Origin: Okeanomitos corallinicola TIOX110
GTDB taxonomy: Bacteria; Cyanobacteriota; Cyanobacteriia; Cyanobacteriales; Nostocaceae
Assembly: GCF_038050375.1 (NCBI RefSeq)
Contig: NZ_CP150886.1
Coordinates: 1,095,318 to 1,159,317, forward strand
Direction: 5' to 3'
Length of the DNA: 64,000 nt
Shown here: in pieces, positions 55,226 to 64,000 of the stretch
Layout: every line of letters begins with the position of its first letter
Position numbering within the stretch: position 1 is the stretch's first letter
Translations under genes and position numbers: made by a program
Notes under the pieces: model-generated
The model's database searches: none
The model's input: the letters and a program-made list of their open reading frames with translations, nothing else
What the model was told of the DNA's origin: nothing

Positions 55226-55597
55226 ATGAACAGAAAATTTGTTTTGGCTTTGCTTTCTAGTCCAGTTCTGTTTATGTCTATTTTATCTACAGTGATGATA
55301 GCTAGAAGTGCTTATGCTAATCCTGTAGTTATTCCTGTCGGTACACATTTATCTTGTATCCGTTCTCCCCATTCCGCAACTATACGTCAAACTTGCATAG
55401 CCGTAGCTGATACAACTAAACCCGCTATAGAAATAGCACAAGCTCAAGTTGAAAATAAACAAAATCCCACAGAACCAGAAGAATTAATCTTTACAGAAGC
55501 AGAAAGTGATGAGGCAATCAAGTTATTTGGCTGTGATTGTCCTGCTTGTCTAAGTGCTGTGCGTCAGTTACATGGTTTACCACCTTTACCCGTTTAG
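55226..55597 (+). CDS. Small secreted Cys-rich protein
   Basis: This is a 123-residue protein with an N-terminal signal peptide (FVLALLSSPVLFMSILSTVM, then SAYA). The mature part has Cys near 44 and 56 and ends with GCDCPACLSAVRQLHGLPPLP. The CDCPAC motif could bind metal or form disulfides. No family is known. Confidence 0.7.
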   Translation: MNRKFVLALLSSPVLFMSILSTVMIARSAYANPVVIPVGTHLSCIRSPHSATIRQTCIAVADTTKPAIEIAQAQVENKQNPTEPEELIFTEAESDEAIKLFGCDCPACLSAVRQLHGLPPLPV

Positions 55598-55910
55598 TGA
55601 TGCCACATTATTTTTAAAGTGCCTGTATTATCAAAAAAAATATAGGTCGAATCTATTTTCTGAGAAATATTGTAACTGGTGTGGGGAAAGAGTTTTCCCT
55701 CACCTTTCAATGGTAAATTTCGGATCTAAAAAGTGATCTGTCGTAGCTGATATTTTGAATGATTAAATTACCTATTCAAAAGTTAACTTCATTCACAAAA
55801 AAATTTTTTATTCACGTGCGTTAAAGATGACAAAATGCAAGGAGTAAGATCACTGCAACCGTTTATTTAATTCATGTGTGTTGATTGAATAGGTTGCTTA
55901 AATTGAACTA
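55598..55910. other. Convergent intergenic region
   Basis: About 310 bases. It holds the imperfect hairpin at 55678-55704 and otherwise AT-rich DNA. Confidence 0.4.
55678..55704 (+). terminator. Possible terminator of the small secreted protein
   Basis: GGTG-T-GGGGAAA and TTTCCC-T-CACC pair with a mismatch. T-rich DNA follows only weakly. Confidence 0.4.
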
Positions 55911-56483
55911 TCAACGTCCGTCAGGATTCCATTCTTCAATGTCTATGTATTTATTTTCTACCAAATCCAAAGGTTCAATTACTCCACTAGAACTAGATAC
56001 ACGAAACCAATAAACTGGACTTGTGGTTTTATCTGGATGATTTTCAAAAACTTTCACTACATAAAAGGGTTTATTTTCACTGGGATAATCAGCTACGGTT
56101 GCTGAAACGCTTATTGCACCCTTAGAAAGGTTTTTGATTTCTTTAGCTTTGCGTTGTACTTGTGCTAAATTCCATACCGAATTGAAAGCTTTTTGTTTAT
56201 CTATTTTGATGCTAGTATCAGCAACATTTGTCAAATGAGCGGCATTTTCTGTAACAGCATCTCTTGACTCAACTAAATTATGAGCATGATAATGTTGATA
56301 TAAGCTATTGATCAGATATCCTCCTATTAATCCCACTACGAAGGCAGAAATTAAATGATAATAGTTGAGTTTTTTCTGAGGATAGTAGGTTAATGGTCTC
56401 CTTTGATAATGTACTAGCTGTCCTGATTGTTTGTGAGGATAATTAATTAATTGTTTTCTTGTGTTACCCCTAAGCATAGTCAA
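55911..56483 (-). CDS. Single-span membrane protein of unknown function
   Basis: The 190 residues have one helix at about 42-60 (HLISAFVVGLIGGYLINSLY). The rest is soluble. PFYVVKVFENHPDKTTSPVYWF and EPLDLVENKYIDIEEWNP, each in parts, form a beta-rich domain. It may be periplasmic. I recognise no family. Confidence 0.7.
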   Translation of the reverse strand: MTMLRGNTRKQLINYPHKQSGQLVHYQRRPLTYYPQKKLNYYHLISAFVVGLIGGYLINSLYQHYHAHNLVESRDAVTENAAHLTNVADTSIKIDKQKAFNSVWNLAQVQRKAKEIKNLSKGAISVSATVADYPSENKPFYVVKVFENHPDKTTSPVYWFRVSSSSGVIEPLDLVENKYIDIEEWNPDGR

Positions 56484-56842
56484 TAACCTCCGTAGTTGTG
56501 TAATTTTTATTTCCGTGTAACTATGATACCAGGGGTTGTAACCCCTAGATCCAGTCTTGACAAGGAAATGAGTGTTGTTTTACTGAAGTTTGCGGGACTT
56601 AGTGCATAAATTTTTAACCTGTTTTTTAGTCACGGGGAGATAGAAAATAGCGATCCCCATTCCTAACATCCTATAACTAATCTCAGCTATATGGTCAATA
56701 ATAGGTGACTGGACAGCTAGGATATTTGTTGATATTCTTTCTGGTGGGAGATTTCAGACACATAAATTTTTTTGTCTAATACAGCAGATATATTAAAATT
56801 TATAGTCAGTTGAGATGAAATTCTGGAAAATATCTATTAGCT
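56484..56842. other. Divergent intergenic region
   Basis: It contains the short palindrome AGGGGTT-GT-AACCCCT (56531-56546) near the leftward gene. It may be a regulator site or a repeat. The rest is AT-rich, without a coding frame. Confidence 0.4.
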
Positions 56843-57646
56843 ATGACTAAACAAACCAATATAATTGTTGTTTTCGATATTGATGGTGTTATTCGTGATG
56901 TCAGCGGTTCTTATCGTCGCGCTTTAGCCGATACTGTAGAACATTTTACGAATCAAATGTATCGTCCCACCGATGTAGATATTGATAATCTTAAGTCTGA
57001 GGGAATTTGGAATAATGATTGGGAAGGTTCTCAGGAATTAATCTACCGTCACTTTGTCAGTGAAGGGATGATTCGTGAAGAAATAGAATTAGATTTTGAA
57101 CATATAGTTAGCTATTTTCAATCTCGTTACCGAGGTACAGATCCAGAAAATTGGAATGGTTATGTTGCTCATGAACCTTTATTATTACAACCCAGCTATC
57201 TAGAACTGCTAACACAAGCAGGAATTGATTGGGGATTTTTTAGTGGTGCTACTCGCGGTTCTGCTACTTACATTTTAGAAAGACGTTTGGGTTTAAAATC
57301 TCCGGTTTTAGTTGCAATGGAAGATGCACCGGGTAAACCTGATCCGACGGGATTATTTACAACTATTGATTTGTTAGAAAATGGTGGTGATCAAAAGCAA
57401 ACTGTGATTTATGTGGGTGATACCGTTGCAGATATGCACACTGTAGAAAAAGCTAGGAGTTTAGATAATTCTCGGACTTGGGTGGGTGTGGGAGTGTTAC
57501 CTCCTCATGTCCAGGGAACTGTAGAACGTAAGGATGCTTATACACAAACATTGATAAAAGCAGGTGCAAAGGTGGTATTTAGTAATGTGCAGGAATTAAC
57601 ACCGGAGAAGATTGAGAAGTGGGAAATCGGGTCATCAAATTTTTGA
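56843..57646 (+). CDS. HAD-superfamily hydrolase (TIGR01548-like)
   Basis: The 267 residues have the catalytic FDIDGVIRDVSGSYRRAL motif with the two Asp of HAD phosphatases. A helical cap follows, then FFSGATRGSATYIL and a final acidic motif IYVGDTVADMHTV. The length and the GVIRDVSGSYR block fit the TIGR01548 subfamily. Substrate is unknown. It is a single gene. Confidence 0.88.
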   Translation: MTKQTNIIVVFDIDGVIRDVSGSYRRALADTVEHFTNQMYRPTDVDIDNLKSEGIWNNDWEGSQELIYRHFVSEGMIREEIELDFEHIVSYFQSRYRGTDPENWNGYVAHEPLLLQPSYLELLTQAGIDWGFFSGATRGSATYILERRLGLKSPVLVAMEDAPGKPDPTGLFTTIDLLENGGDQKQTVIYVGDTVADMHTVEKARSLDNSRTWVGVGVLPPHVQGTVERKDAYTQTLIKAGAKVVFSNVQELTPEKIEKWEIGSSNF

Positions 57647-57809
57647 ATAATCTTGATTTTGGGAATGTTCACTTTACCAAAACTCAAAGATAGTTAACTC
57701 TAAAACACAGTCTTGATCCCTCACATAAACATATGTCTTACTCATAAGCTGTATCTAATATGATAGAGTTTCTGTTAGATTCAGCTTTAATCTAATTTAA
57801 GGTGGATAA

Positions 57810-59372
57810 ATGTTAAAAAATGTTTTGGCTCAGATTGCAGCTTCTTCTTCTTTTCTTAATCTGTTCATATTTTTAGGTTTGATTACTACTTTAGTAGCAT
57901 TTAGTGTCCGCTGGTGGAAACAAAAAAATACCTACAAATCTCTGCAATCACTCCCTTCTCCGCCCAAACACTGGCTATTAGGAAATATTCCGCAAATATT
58001 AGCAGCAGTCAAACAAAAGAGATTTTTTCAATTATTATTTGATTGGAGTCAAAAACTGGGTCCAATGTATGTTTATTGGGCTGGCCAACCAACGGTAATT
58101 TTAAGTAAGCCAAAAGTTATAGAAGAAACTGTAATTAATGGCATGAGAGACGGTAGTTTAGTTAGATCCAAGCGTGCAAGAAAAGCTTGGAATGACATTG
58201 GTGGATCTATTCTTTTGGGTCAAAATGGTAGTGAGTGGCAGTGGCGACGCAAGGCTTGGAATCCTGAATTTAGTTCTAGCAGTTTGTCCAAATATGTAGA
58301 AATTATTAGTCAAGCTTGTGAACAAGTTATTGAGAAAATTCAACAAACTGAATCACCGAAAGAAGTTCAGGTAGATCATTTGTTTGTAGAATTAACAATG
58401 AGGGTGATTTCTTGTCTGGTGATGGGTATTCCTGTGGATGGAAAAACTGTTAGTCATGAAGGTCAACCCCTTGATGTTGCTCAGGTATATGAGGCTACTT
58501 CTGTTTTAAGCTATCGCTTCTTACGGGTAGCTACTGGTGAAAAAATGTGGAAAAAATATCTACCCACTAAAAATTCACGAGATTACTGGGCAGCAAGAAG
58601 ATATCTAGATGAGTTAATCGGTCCCCGTGTGGATTTGGCTTTGCAATTGAGAGAGCAAAACAAAACTGACTTAGAAAAAGTTAGTTCTTTGTTTCAGGAG
58701 TCAATGTTAGTGAAGATAGCTGCCAAGGAACCAAATTACAATCGGGAATCACTCATAGCAGAAGCTATTGAACTTTTAATAGCTGGTACTGATACAACAG
58801 CCCATACTATATCCTTTACAATCGCAGAGTTATCATTAAATCCCAGAGTTTTTCAAAAAGCCAGGGTTGTAGTTGATCAAGTTTGGGAAAAACAAGGCTG
58901 TATTACTACAGAAAGCTTTAAGGATTTAGCTTACATCCAAGCTATTTTTAAGGAAACGTTACGTCTGTATTCTATCGCTTCTGGCTCAACTTCATTGGAA
59001 GCTGAACGAGATATTGTCATTGACGGTCAAGAGATTCCCCGTGGTACAAAAATATTCTGGTCAATGCTTGCTGCTGGCAGAGATCCAGAGGTATATTCCC
59101 AGCCTGAAGAATTTCTACCAGAACGTTGGCTAGACAAAAATAAGGAAACTCATCAATTACCGATGATCACTTTTGGATCAGGTTCTCATCGTTGCTTAGG
59201 TGAGCATTTATCTATGTTAGAGGCAACAGTCATGCTGTCCTTACTACTGCATTATTTTGATTGGGAATTGGTTAATGGTCGTTCATCTGTAGAACAGTTA
59301 CAGCAAAATCTTTTGATTTATCCTGCTGATGGAATGCCTGTACGTTTCAAATTAAGAACACAGGAAAGTTAG
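57810..59372 (+). CDS. Membrane-anchored cytochrome P450
   Basis: This is a 520-residue mono-oxygenase. An N-terminal helix (FLNLFIFLGLITTLVAFSV) anchors it. Then the Pro-rich hinge (LPSPPKHWLLGNIP), the I-helix AGTDTTAHT, the K-helix ETLRL and the heme loop FGSGSHRCLGEHL, with the Cys ligand, are all intact. It is longer than the usual cyanobacterial CYP110 (about 460). Its anchor and hinge are like eukaryotic P450s, so another CYP family is more likely. Substrate is unknown. No redox partner is adjacent. Confidence 0.9.
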   Translation: MLKNVLAQIAASSSFLNLFIFLGLITTLVAFSVRWWKQKNTYKSLQSLPSPPKHWLLGNIPQILAAVKQKRFFQLLFDWSQKLGPMYVYWAGQPTVILSKPKVIEETVINGMRDGSLVRSKRARKAWNDIGGSILLGQNGSEWQWRRKAWNPEFSSSSLSKYVEIISQACEQVIEKIQQTESPKEVQVDHLFVELTMRVISCLVMGIPVDGKTVSHEGQPLDVAQVYEATSVLSYRFLRVATGEKMWKKYLPTKNSRDYWAARRYLDELIGPRVDLALQLREQNKTDLEKVSSLFQESMLVKIAAKEPNYNRESLIAEAIELLIAGTDTTAHTISFTIAELSLNPRVFQKARVVVDQVWEKQGCITTESFKDLAYIQAIFKETLRLYSIASGSTSLEAERDIVIDGQEIPRGTKIFWSMLAAGRDPEVYSQPEEFLPERWLDKNKETHQLPMITFGSGSHRCLGEHLSMLEATVMLSLLLHYFDWELVNGRSSVEQLQQNLLIYPADGMPVRFKLRTQES

Positions 59373-59456
59373 GAACACAGGAAAGTTAGGAACACAAAAA
59401 ATCAAGCGATCGCCTCTAACACTCTGTTCTCAGCGATCGCCTAATTTAATGATTAT

Positions 59457-60005
59457 CTATACTGTTGCACGAGCAAGATAGCCTAATTCTGCCAACTTCT
59501 CTAAAATCTTTTCTGTGCTTTCTTCAATAGTTTCTTTATCTGTTCTACACTCTATATCTGGATCTAAAGGTGCTTCGTAGGGGTCATCAATACCTGTAAA
59601 GTTCTTAATCTCTCCATTTCTGGCTCTTTTATATAAACCTTTAACATCTCTTTCTTCACATACTGCTAAAGGTGAATTCACATATACCTCAATAAAATCA
59701 CCAATACGTTGTTTTACTTCATCTCTAATTTCTCGATAGGGTGAAATTGCAGAAACTATGACAATGACACCATTACGAGTTAAAAGATGAGATACAAAAC
59801 CTATGCGTTTGATGTTTTCATCCCGATCTTCTTTACTAAAGGTCAAACCTTTGGATAAATTCAGACGTACAATGTCACCATCCAAAACTTCAACTTTACT
59901 TCCTAATGCTCTTAATTTTTTCTCTAAAGCTCCTGTAATGGTACTTTTACCTGCACCACTCAAACCAGTTAACCAAATTGTCACGCCAGATTTTTGTAAA
60001 TTCAT
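59457..60005 (-). CDS. cysC: Adenylyl-sulfate kinase
   Basis: CysC phosphorylates APS to PAPS, for sulfation or sulfate assimilation. The 182 residues begin with VTIWLTGLSGAGKSTI (Walker A). VEVLDGDIVRLNLSKGLTFSKEDRDENIKRIGF (in parts) is the APS-binding block. Close to the end are KGLYKRARNGEIKNFTGIDDPYE, in parts. It is a single gene, convergent with the P450. Confidence 0.95.
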   Translation of the reverse strand: MNLQKSGVTIWLTGLSGAGKSTITGALEKKLRALGSKVEVLDGDIVRLNLSKGLTFSKEDRDENIKRIGFVSHLLTRNGVIVIVSAISPYREIRDEVKQRIGDFIEVYVNSPLAVCEERDVKGLYKRARNGEIKNFTGIDDPYEAPLDPDIECRTDKETIEESTEKILEKLAELGYLARATV

Positions 60006-60233
60006 TTAATTTCCAATGCCTCTAAATTCAATGTTTGAGATTTAAAATTGGTTTTTTGTAGATCTAGCCTAAGTGATAACTCTGAATTACCCTGGTTTAT
60101 ACGTATTACCAGTTAATCTTGAATATATTAGCCCATAATCTAGTCAATGTCTTTGGTTAATTACCATAACTGGTAATGTACACCAAATCATAAGTAACTT
60201 GGTTTACAGACTAGGTATTTTTGTCAAAAGTGC

Positions 60234-61034
60234 CTATTGTAATTTCAAAAACTTATCTAATGCTGCTACCATACTGGGAGGCCAACGACGGATATTTGTT
60301 ACCCAGTTCATATCTTTGTATCGTATGTCTAACCCATAGGCTGCTACCCAATTACTTTCCGCTTCTCCTTGGTTTCCTCCTACCCAGTACGCAGCTGTTA
60401 AAGCAGCACGCATATCGGCAAATTGAGGATATTTACGGACGATGTTCCGCATTTCTCGGATAGCGTCATCTATTTTACCAGTTTCATACAGTGCTAAGGC
60501 ATAATTAGCACGAGCAAAAGCAAAGTTAGGTGCTATTTCTGTGGATTTTTGATAATCTGCGATCGCTTCTTGCCATTTTCCTAATCCTGCTTCCGCATTA
60601 CCACGGTTATTATAGGCCATGGCATCATTAGGATCTAATTCCAAAACATAATTATAATCGCTGATCGCTTCTTCCCATCTTCCCAAACCCTCTAACGCTG
60701 TACCCCGGTTCAAATAAGGATCTGTGACATCAGGTGCTAATTCAATGGCTTTGTTATAATCTGTCAATGCAGCTGCTAATTTATTCTGACTTACCCTTGA
60801 ATTACCTCGATTACTCCATATTGCCGGATTATTAGGGAATTTTTCGATAATTTCTGTCCAATACTTTTCTGCTGTGGCAAAATCACCTCTATTTGTAGCT
60901 GTAAAGGCTTTATTTGCTAATTCATCCCCTAATTGTAACTCTTCTGGGGTAATAGTTTGGGTTTGGGCGATCGCAGGTGTACAAAAGCCAAAGGTCAGTA
61001 ATAAGCTCAGAAAAATACAAATTATCTTAATCAT
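60234..61034 (-). CDS. Secreted TPR protein
   Basis: The protein has 266 residues with a signal peptide (IICIFLSLLLTFGFCTPAIA, cut after AIAQ). Four to five TPRs follow (NPAIWSNRGNSRVSQNK, DPYLNRGTALEGLGRWEEAI, NDAMAYNNRGNAEAGLGK). It is probably a periplasmic or lumenal scaffold. A C-terminal segment with WVTNIRRWPPSMVAALDKFL is not TPR. Confidence 0.85.
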   Translation of the reverse strand: MIKIICIFLSLLLTFGFCTPAIAQTQTITPEELQLGDELANKAFTATNRGDFATAEKYWTEIIEKFPNNPAIWSNRGNSRVSQNKLAAALTDYNKAIELAPDVTDPYLNRGTALEGLGRWEEAISDYNYVLELDPNDAMAYNNRGNAEAGLGKWQEAIADYQKSTEIAPNFAFARANYALALYETGKIDDAIREMRNIVRKYPQFADMRAALTAAYWVGGNQGEAESNWVAAYGLDIRYKDMNWVTNIRRWPPSMVAALDKFLKLQ

Positions 61035-61138
61035 TTAACTCTCGGTTATGTGCAACAGAATTAATGATATAGCAGACAACAGCTAACAGGGAAGATTTTT
61101 CAAGTTATTCTAAAATAATAAATATCAGGTTATGGTAC

Positions 61139-61708
61139 ATGACTATGGTGAAAGTAACTACAGATCAAAAACTGACTTTAGCAGAATTTCTCAAACTCTC
61201 AAACCAAGATGTAAACTATGAGTTTGTTGATGATTATGCAGTACCCAAGGTGTCACCAAAATTTTATCATTCTAGTTTACAGCTAACTTTAGGTTTATTA
61301 ATTCGTCAATGGTGTAAAGGCAAAGGTCGAGTTCTTCCAGAATGGGCAATTATTTTGAGACGTAAAGGTAAAGATTGGTGTCCAGTTCCCGATTTAACTT
61401 ATATTTCCTATCAACGTCTGCCCAAAACCTGGCAATATAATCAAGCTTGTCCTGTGTCTCCAGAATTGGTGATTGAAATTATTTCTCCTGGTCAAACTAT
61501 GGAGGAATTTATTAATAAATCCAAGGATTATTTTGCAGCAGGAGTTGCACGGGTTTGGATAATAGATCCAGAAGCAATTTCTATTAGGGTGTTTCTCTCT
61601 GCTATTAAAAGTCGAGTTTATACTAATGAAATGTTAATTATTGATGATTTATTACCTGGGTTTGAGTTAACAGTTAAGCAGTTATTTACAGAAGCTGAGT
61701 TGATTTAA
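61139..61708 (+). CDS. Uma2-family (DUF820) putative restriction-like endonuclease
   Basis: The 189 residues are typical of the many DUF820/Uma2 proteins of cyanobacteria. The PD-(D/E)XK marks are PDLTYIS and ELVIEIISPGQ, and KSKDYFAAGVARVWIIDPE follows. The family has no proven function. ATG 61139 or the next Met (61145) may be the start. Confidence 0.88.
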   Translation: MTMVKVTTDQKLTLAEFLKLSNQDVNYEFVDDYAVPKVSPKFYHSSLQLTLGLLIRQWCKGKGRVLPEWAIILRRKGKDWCPVPDLTYISYQRLPKTWQYNQACPVSPELVIEIISPGQTMEEFINKSKDYFAAGVARVWIIDPEAISIRVFLSAIKSRVYTNEMLIIDDLLPGFELTVKQLFTEAELI

Positions 61709-61806
61709 TTTTAGTCATTTATGAATTAGGATTTTTGGAAACTAACCGCTCCAGATACAGAGAGCGCAAACCCTAGATAAACATGAGATTTTCTGATCAA
61801 ATAGAG

Positions 61807-61827
61807 GGGTTTAGCACTGCTAAACCC
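61807..61827. terminator. Dispersed hairpin GGGTTTAGC-N3-GCTAAACCC, copy 3
   Basis: A perfect 9-bp stem with an ACT loop, 17 bases after the ruvB stop on the leftward strand. Confidence 0.5.
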
Positions 61828-61844
61828 ATACTAATTCCTGCTAT

Positions 61845-62960
61845 TTACAACAAAGATAACTGCTCATTAGGTGGTGTAAAACCCATGTGTTGATAAGCTG
61901 TTTTTGTCGCTACTCTACCTCTAGGTGTACGACTTAAATATCCAATTTGCATTAAATATGGTTCATAAACTTCTTCTATAGTTTGGGTATCTTCTCCTGT
62001 CGCTGCGGCCAGAGTTTCTAATCCCACAGGCCCACCATTGAAGTTTTCAATGATTACACTTAACATTTTCCGATCTGTCCAATCTAAACCGCAAGGATCG
62101 ACTTGGAATAGTTGCAATCCTTCCGCTGCAATATGTTGATCAATTTCTGGAAATGATTTTACTTCCGCATAATCACGGACTCTTTTTAGTAGTCTATTCG
62201 CAATTCTCGGTGTTCCCCGTGAACGTTTGGCGATTTCTGTTGCTCCTTCTGAGTTAACGGGAGTTTTTAATAATTCCGCAGTCCGCAGAACAATTTGACT
62301 GAGTTCATCAACTTCGTAAAATCGCAGTTTTTGAACTAGACCAAAGCGATCGCGTAATGGTGAAGTTAAAGCACCGACGCGGGTTGTCGCTCCCACTAAG
62401 GTAAATTTAGATAACGGTATACTTCTAGTTCTGGCACTCGAACCTTTGCCAACGGTGATATCTAAGCGATAATCTTCCATTGCTGGATACAAAATTTCTT
62501 CAGTCATCCGGGAAAGCCGATGTATTTCATCTATAAACAGCACATCACCGGGCTTGAGATTTACCAATATCCCCACAATATCCCTTGGTCTTTCCAAAGC
62601 TGGAGCGCTGGTAAGTTTATAATTTACCCCCATTTCCGATGCTAAAATCATCGCCATCGTGGTTTTACCCAACCCAGGTGGACCGTATAGCAGCAAGTGA
62701 TCCATGACTTCACCCCTAGATTTTGCTGCTTTAATGGCAATATCTAAGACATCTTTTAAATCTTTCTGTCCAATATAATCAGCAAATTTCTGGGGTCTAA
62801 TACTTTCTTCTTGCTTACCTTCTTCATTAATTGCTGCTTCCGGTTGCAGTATATTTTCCTGTGTAGATGGTTGTTGAGAAGACTCTTTAGCCGACCTCCG
62901 GTTTTGCTTTGGTTGTCCGTTTGGTTCTGGAGACTGTTTTTTTGAGGAAAATATCGGCAT
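61845..62960 (-). CDS. ruvB: Holliday junction helicase motor RuvB
   Basis: RuvB is the hexameric AAA+ motor that drives Holliday-junction branch migration with RuvA. It has 371 residues. An N-terminal polar tail of about 50 residues is typical of cyanobacteria. Core marks are [22 protein letters not shown] (Walker A), [11 protein letters not shown] (Walker B) and [18 protein letters not shown] (sensor and arginine finger region). The winged-helix C-terminus is complete. Confidence 0.98.
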   Translation of the reverse strand: MPIFSSKKQSPEPNGQPKQNRRSAKESSQQPSTQENILQPEAAINEEGKQEESIRPQKFADYIGQKDLKDVLDIAIKAAKSRGEVMDHLLLYGPPGLGKTTMAMILASEMGVNYKLTSAPALERPRDIVGILVNLKPGDVLFIDEIHRLSRMTEEILYPAMEDYRLDITVGKGSSARTRSIPLSKFTLVGATTRVGALTSPLRDRFGLVQKLRFYEVDELSQIVLRTAELLKTPVNSEGATEIAKRSRGTPRIANRLLKRVRDYAEVKSFPEIDQHIAAEGLQLFQVDPCGLDWTDRKMLSVIIENFNGGPVGLETLAAATGEDTQTIEEVYEPYLMQIGYLSRTPRGRVATKTAYQHMGFTPPNEQLSLL

Positions 62961-63134
62961 AATTCCGCTATCTTAATTTAGGTACTGGGTATTGTTGGGG
63001 AGGTAAGGAGGTAAATCAAGTCAAAAGTCAAAATTACAACACTGTCTGGCTTCTGCCTTTTGTTACCTATAACCTAATTTCCCAATTGCCTTTACAATTT
63101 AAATTCCTAGCAATTACCAGGAGTGAAAAAATAT

Positions 63135-63908
63135 ATGTTGTCTAAAAGAATTTTACCTTGCTTGGATGTCAAAGCGGGACGGGTTGTCAAAGGAGTTAAT
63201 TTTGTAGACCTCAAGGATGCCGGTGATCCAGTGGAATTAGCTAAGGTTTACAACGAAGCTGGTGCTGATGAGTTAGTGTTTCTAGATATTACAGCTACTC
63301 ATGAAGACCGGGACACAATTATTGATGTCGTTTACCGGACTGCTGAACAGGTCTTCATTCCGCTGACTGTGGGTGGAGGAATTCAAACCTTAGAAAATGT
63401 TAAAGGTTTGTTACGAGCCGGGGCTGATAAGGTTAGTATTAATTCTGCGGCCGTCCGTAACCCAAATTTAATTAATGAGGCGAGCGATCGCTTTGGGAAT
63501 CAGTGTATTGTTGTTGCTATTGATGCTAGACGCAGACTCGACCCCGAAAACCCAGGTTGGGATGTGTACGTACGTGGTGGCAGGGAAAATACTGGTAAAG
63601 ATGTCTTGCAGTGGGCGCGGGAAGTTGAAAAAAGGGGGGCTGGAGAATTGTTAGTTACCAGTATGGATGCTGATGGTACTCAAGCCGGATATGACCTGGA
63701 GTTAACCAGAGCGATCGCTGAATCTGTAGAAATTCCTGTAGTTGCTTCCGGTGGTGCAGGTAATTGTCAACACATTCACGCAGCATTAACAGAGGGTAAA
63801 GCTGAAGCTGCTTTGTTAGCCTCTTTGTTACATTTTGGTCAATTAAGTGTTAAGGAAATTAAAGATTATTTACAGGAAAGATCCGTACCTGTACGATTAC
63901 CTTTTTGA
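63135..63908 (+). CDS. hisF: Imidazole glycerol phosphate synthase subunit HisF
   Basis: HisF closes the imidazole ring of histidine with ammonia from HisH, and gives AICAR. Counting from ATG 63135 (the frame opens with GTG at 63123) it has 257 residues. [19 protein letters not shown] contains the catalytic Asp11. AIDARR has the second catalytic Asp. [13 protein letters not shown] and VASGGAGN complete the barrel. hisH is not in the window. Confidence 0.97.
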   Translation: MLSKRILPCLDVKAGRVVKGVNFVDLKDAGDPVELAKVYNEAGADELVFLDITATHEDRDTIIDVVYRTAEQVFIPLTVGGGIQTLENVKGLLRAGADKVSINSAAVRNPNLINEASDRFGNQCIVVAIDARRRLDPENPGWDVYVRGGRENTGKDVLQWAREVEKRGAGELLVTSMDADGTQAGYDLELTRAIAESVEIPVVASGGAGNCQHIHAALTEGKAEAALLASLLHFGQLSVKEIKDYLQERSVPVRLPF

Positions 63909-64000
63909 TTCCCGTGACAGCAAACAATTACATCTCCTCCAGGTTAGAGACAGTTACTCGAAACAATGTTAATATTAGTTTACTAGTATTAAGAAATATT

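Noticed and set aside
55554-55736. 60-codon ORF overlapping the end of the small secreted protein
   Set aside because: It overlaps a good gene in another frame and contains the hairpin at 55678-55704.

Overview
The window comes from a filamentous, probably heterocyst-forming cyanobacterium of the Nostocales. The evidence is the AT-rich sequence dotted with the HIP1 octamer GCGATCGC, heptamer STRR arrays of the TGTCACC type, plant-type ferredoxins, a biliverdin reductase of the cyanobacterial BvdR type, a CAAD/CURT1-like membrane protein, a KaiB-domain protein and a TLP18.3/Psb32-like TPM protein. Most of the window is ordinary single-gene or short-operon chromosome: wecB, glgA, hemC, ilvD, map, cobH, dapB, cysC, ruvB and hisF.

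Layout. 1-5.2 kb holds the end of a small HTH protein, a PD-(D/E)XK-like nuclease domain fused to TPRs, an MBL-fold protein with a degenerate metal site, a two-domain KaiB-like protein and pilT. 5.2-6.7 kb is a tnpB-only IS605/IS1341-type element, inserted 17 bp upstream of the pilT start codon. A second copy of the same element lies at 38.5-40.0 kb. 7-9.6 kb carries a small membrane protein, a 73-bp tandem repeat that supplies the wecB start codon, wecB, and a cell-wall-binding SH3/PG-binding protein.

10.3-23.4 kb is the most unusual part. It is a secretion island with a HetC-like exporter (cyclic-nucleotide-binding domain, C39 peptidase, ABC transporter), an HlyD adaptor, a small HTH protein, a parvulin-type peptidyl-prolyl isomerase without signal peptide, and a short acidic protein with a clear double-glycine leader. 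A GNAT/FemAB-like acyltransferase-TPR fusion and two RTX-type calcium-binding repeat proteins follow. I read the double-glycine protein as the cargo of the exporter. The island may make a bacteriocin-like or matrix/biofilm-type secreted protein, but this is inference.

23.4-38.5 kb holds glgA, hemC, a lipid kinase, a CAAD protein, a pentapeptide/TPR protein, ilvD, a three-gene signalling operon (8-TM PAS histidine kinase, Rcp1-type receiver, receiver-GGDEF-EAL) and map. 40-47.7 kb holds bvdR, two tandem ferredoxin genes with duplicated leaders, a SpoIID-like protein, sulfiredoxin, an HTH-GrpE-like fusion, a STAS/RsbU-like pair facing each other, and a DUF1350 protein. 48-64 kb holds several cyanobacterial conserved unknowns, TPM, cobH, dapB, a HAD hydrolase, a P450, cysC, a TPR protein, a Uma2-like protein, ruvB and hisF.

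The intergenic DNA is rich in small repeats. There are two MITE-like families with ends TATAGCA/TGCTATA and TACAGCA/TGCTGTA. A hairpin of the form GGGTTTAGC-N3-GCTAAACCC occurs three times, each just downstream of a leftward gene. STRR heptamers are common. I saw no tRNA, rRNA or CRISPR array.
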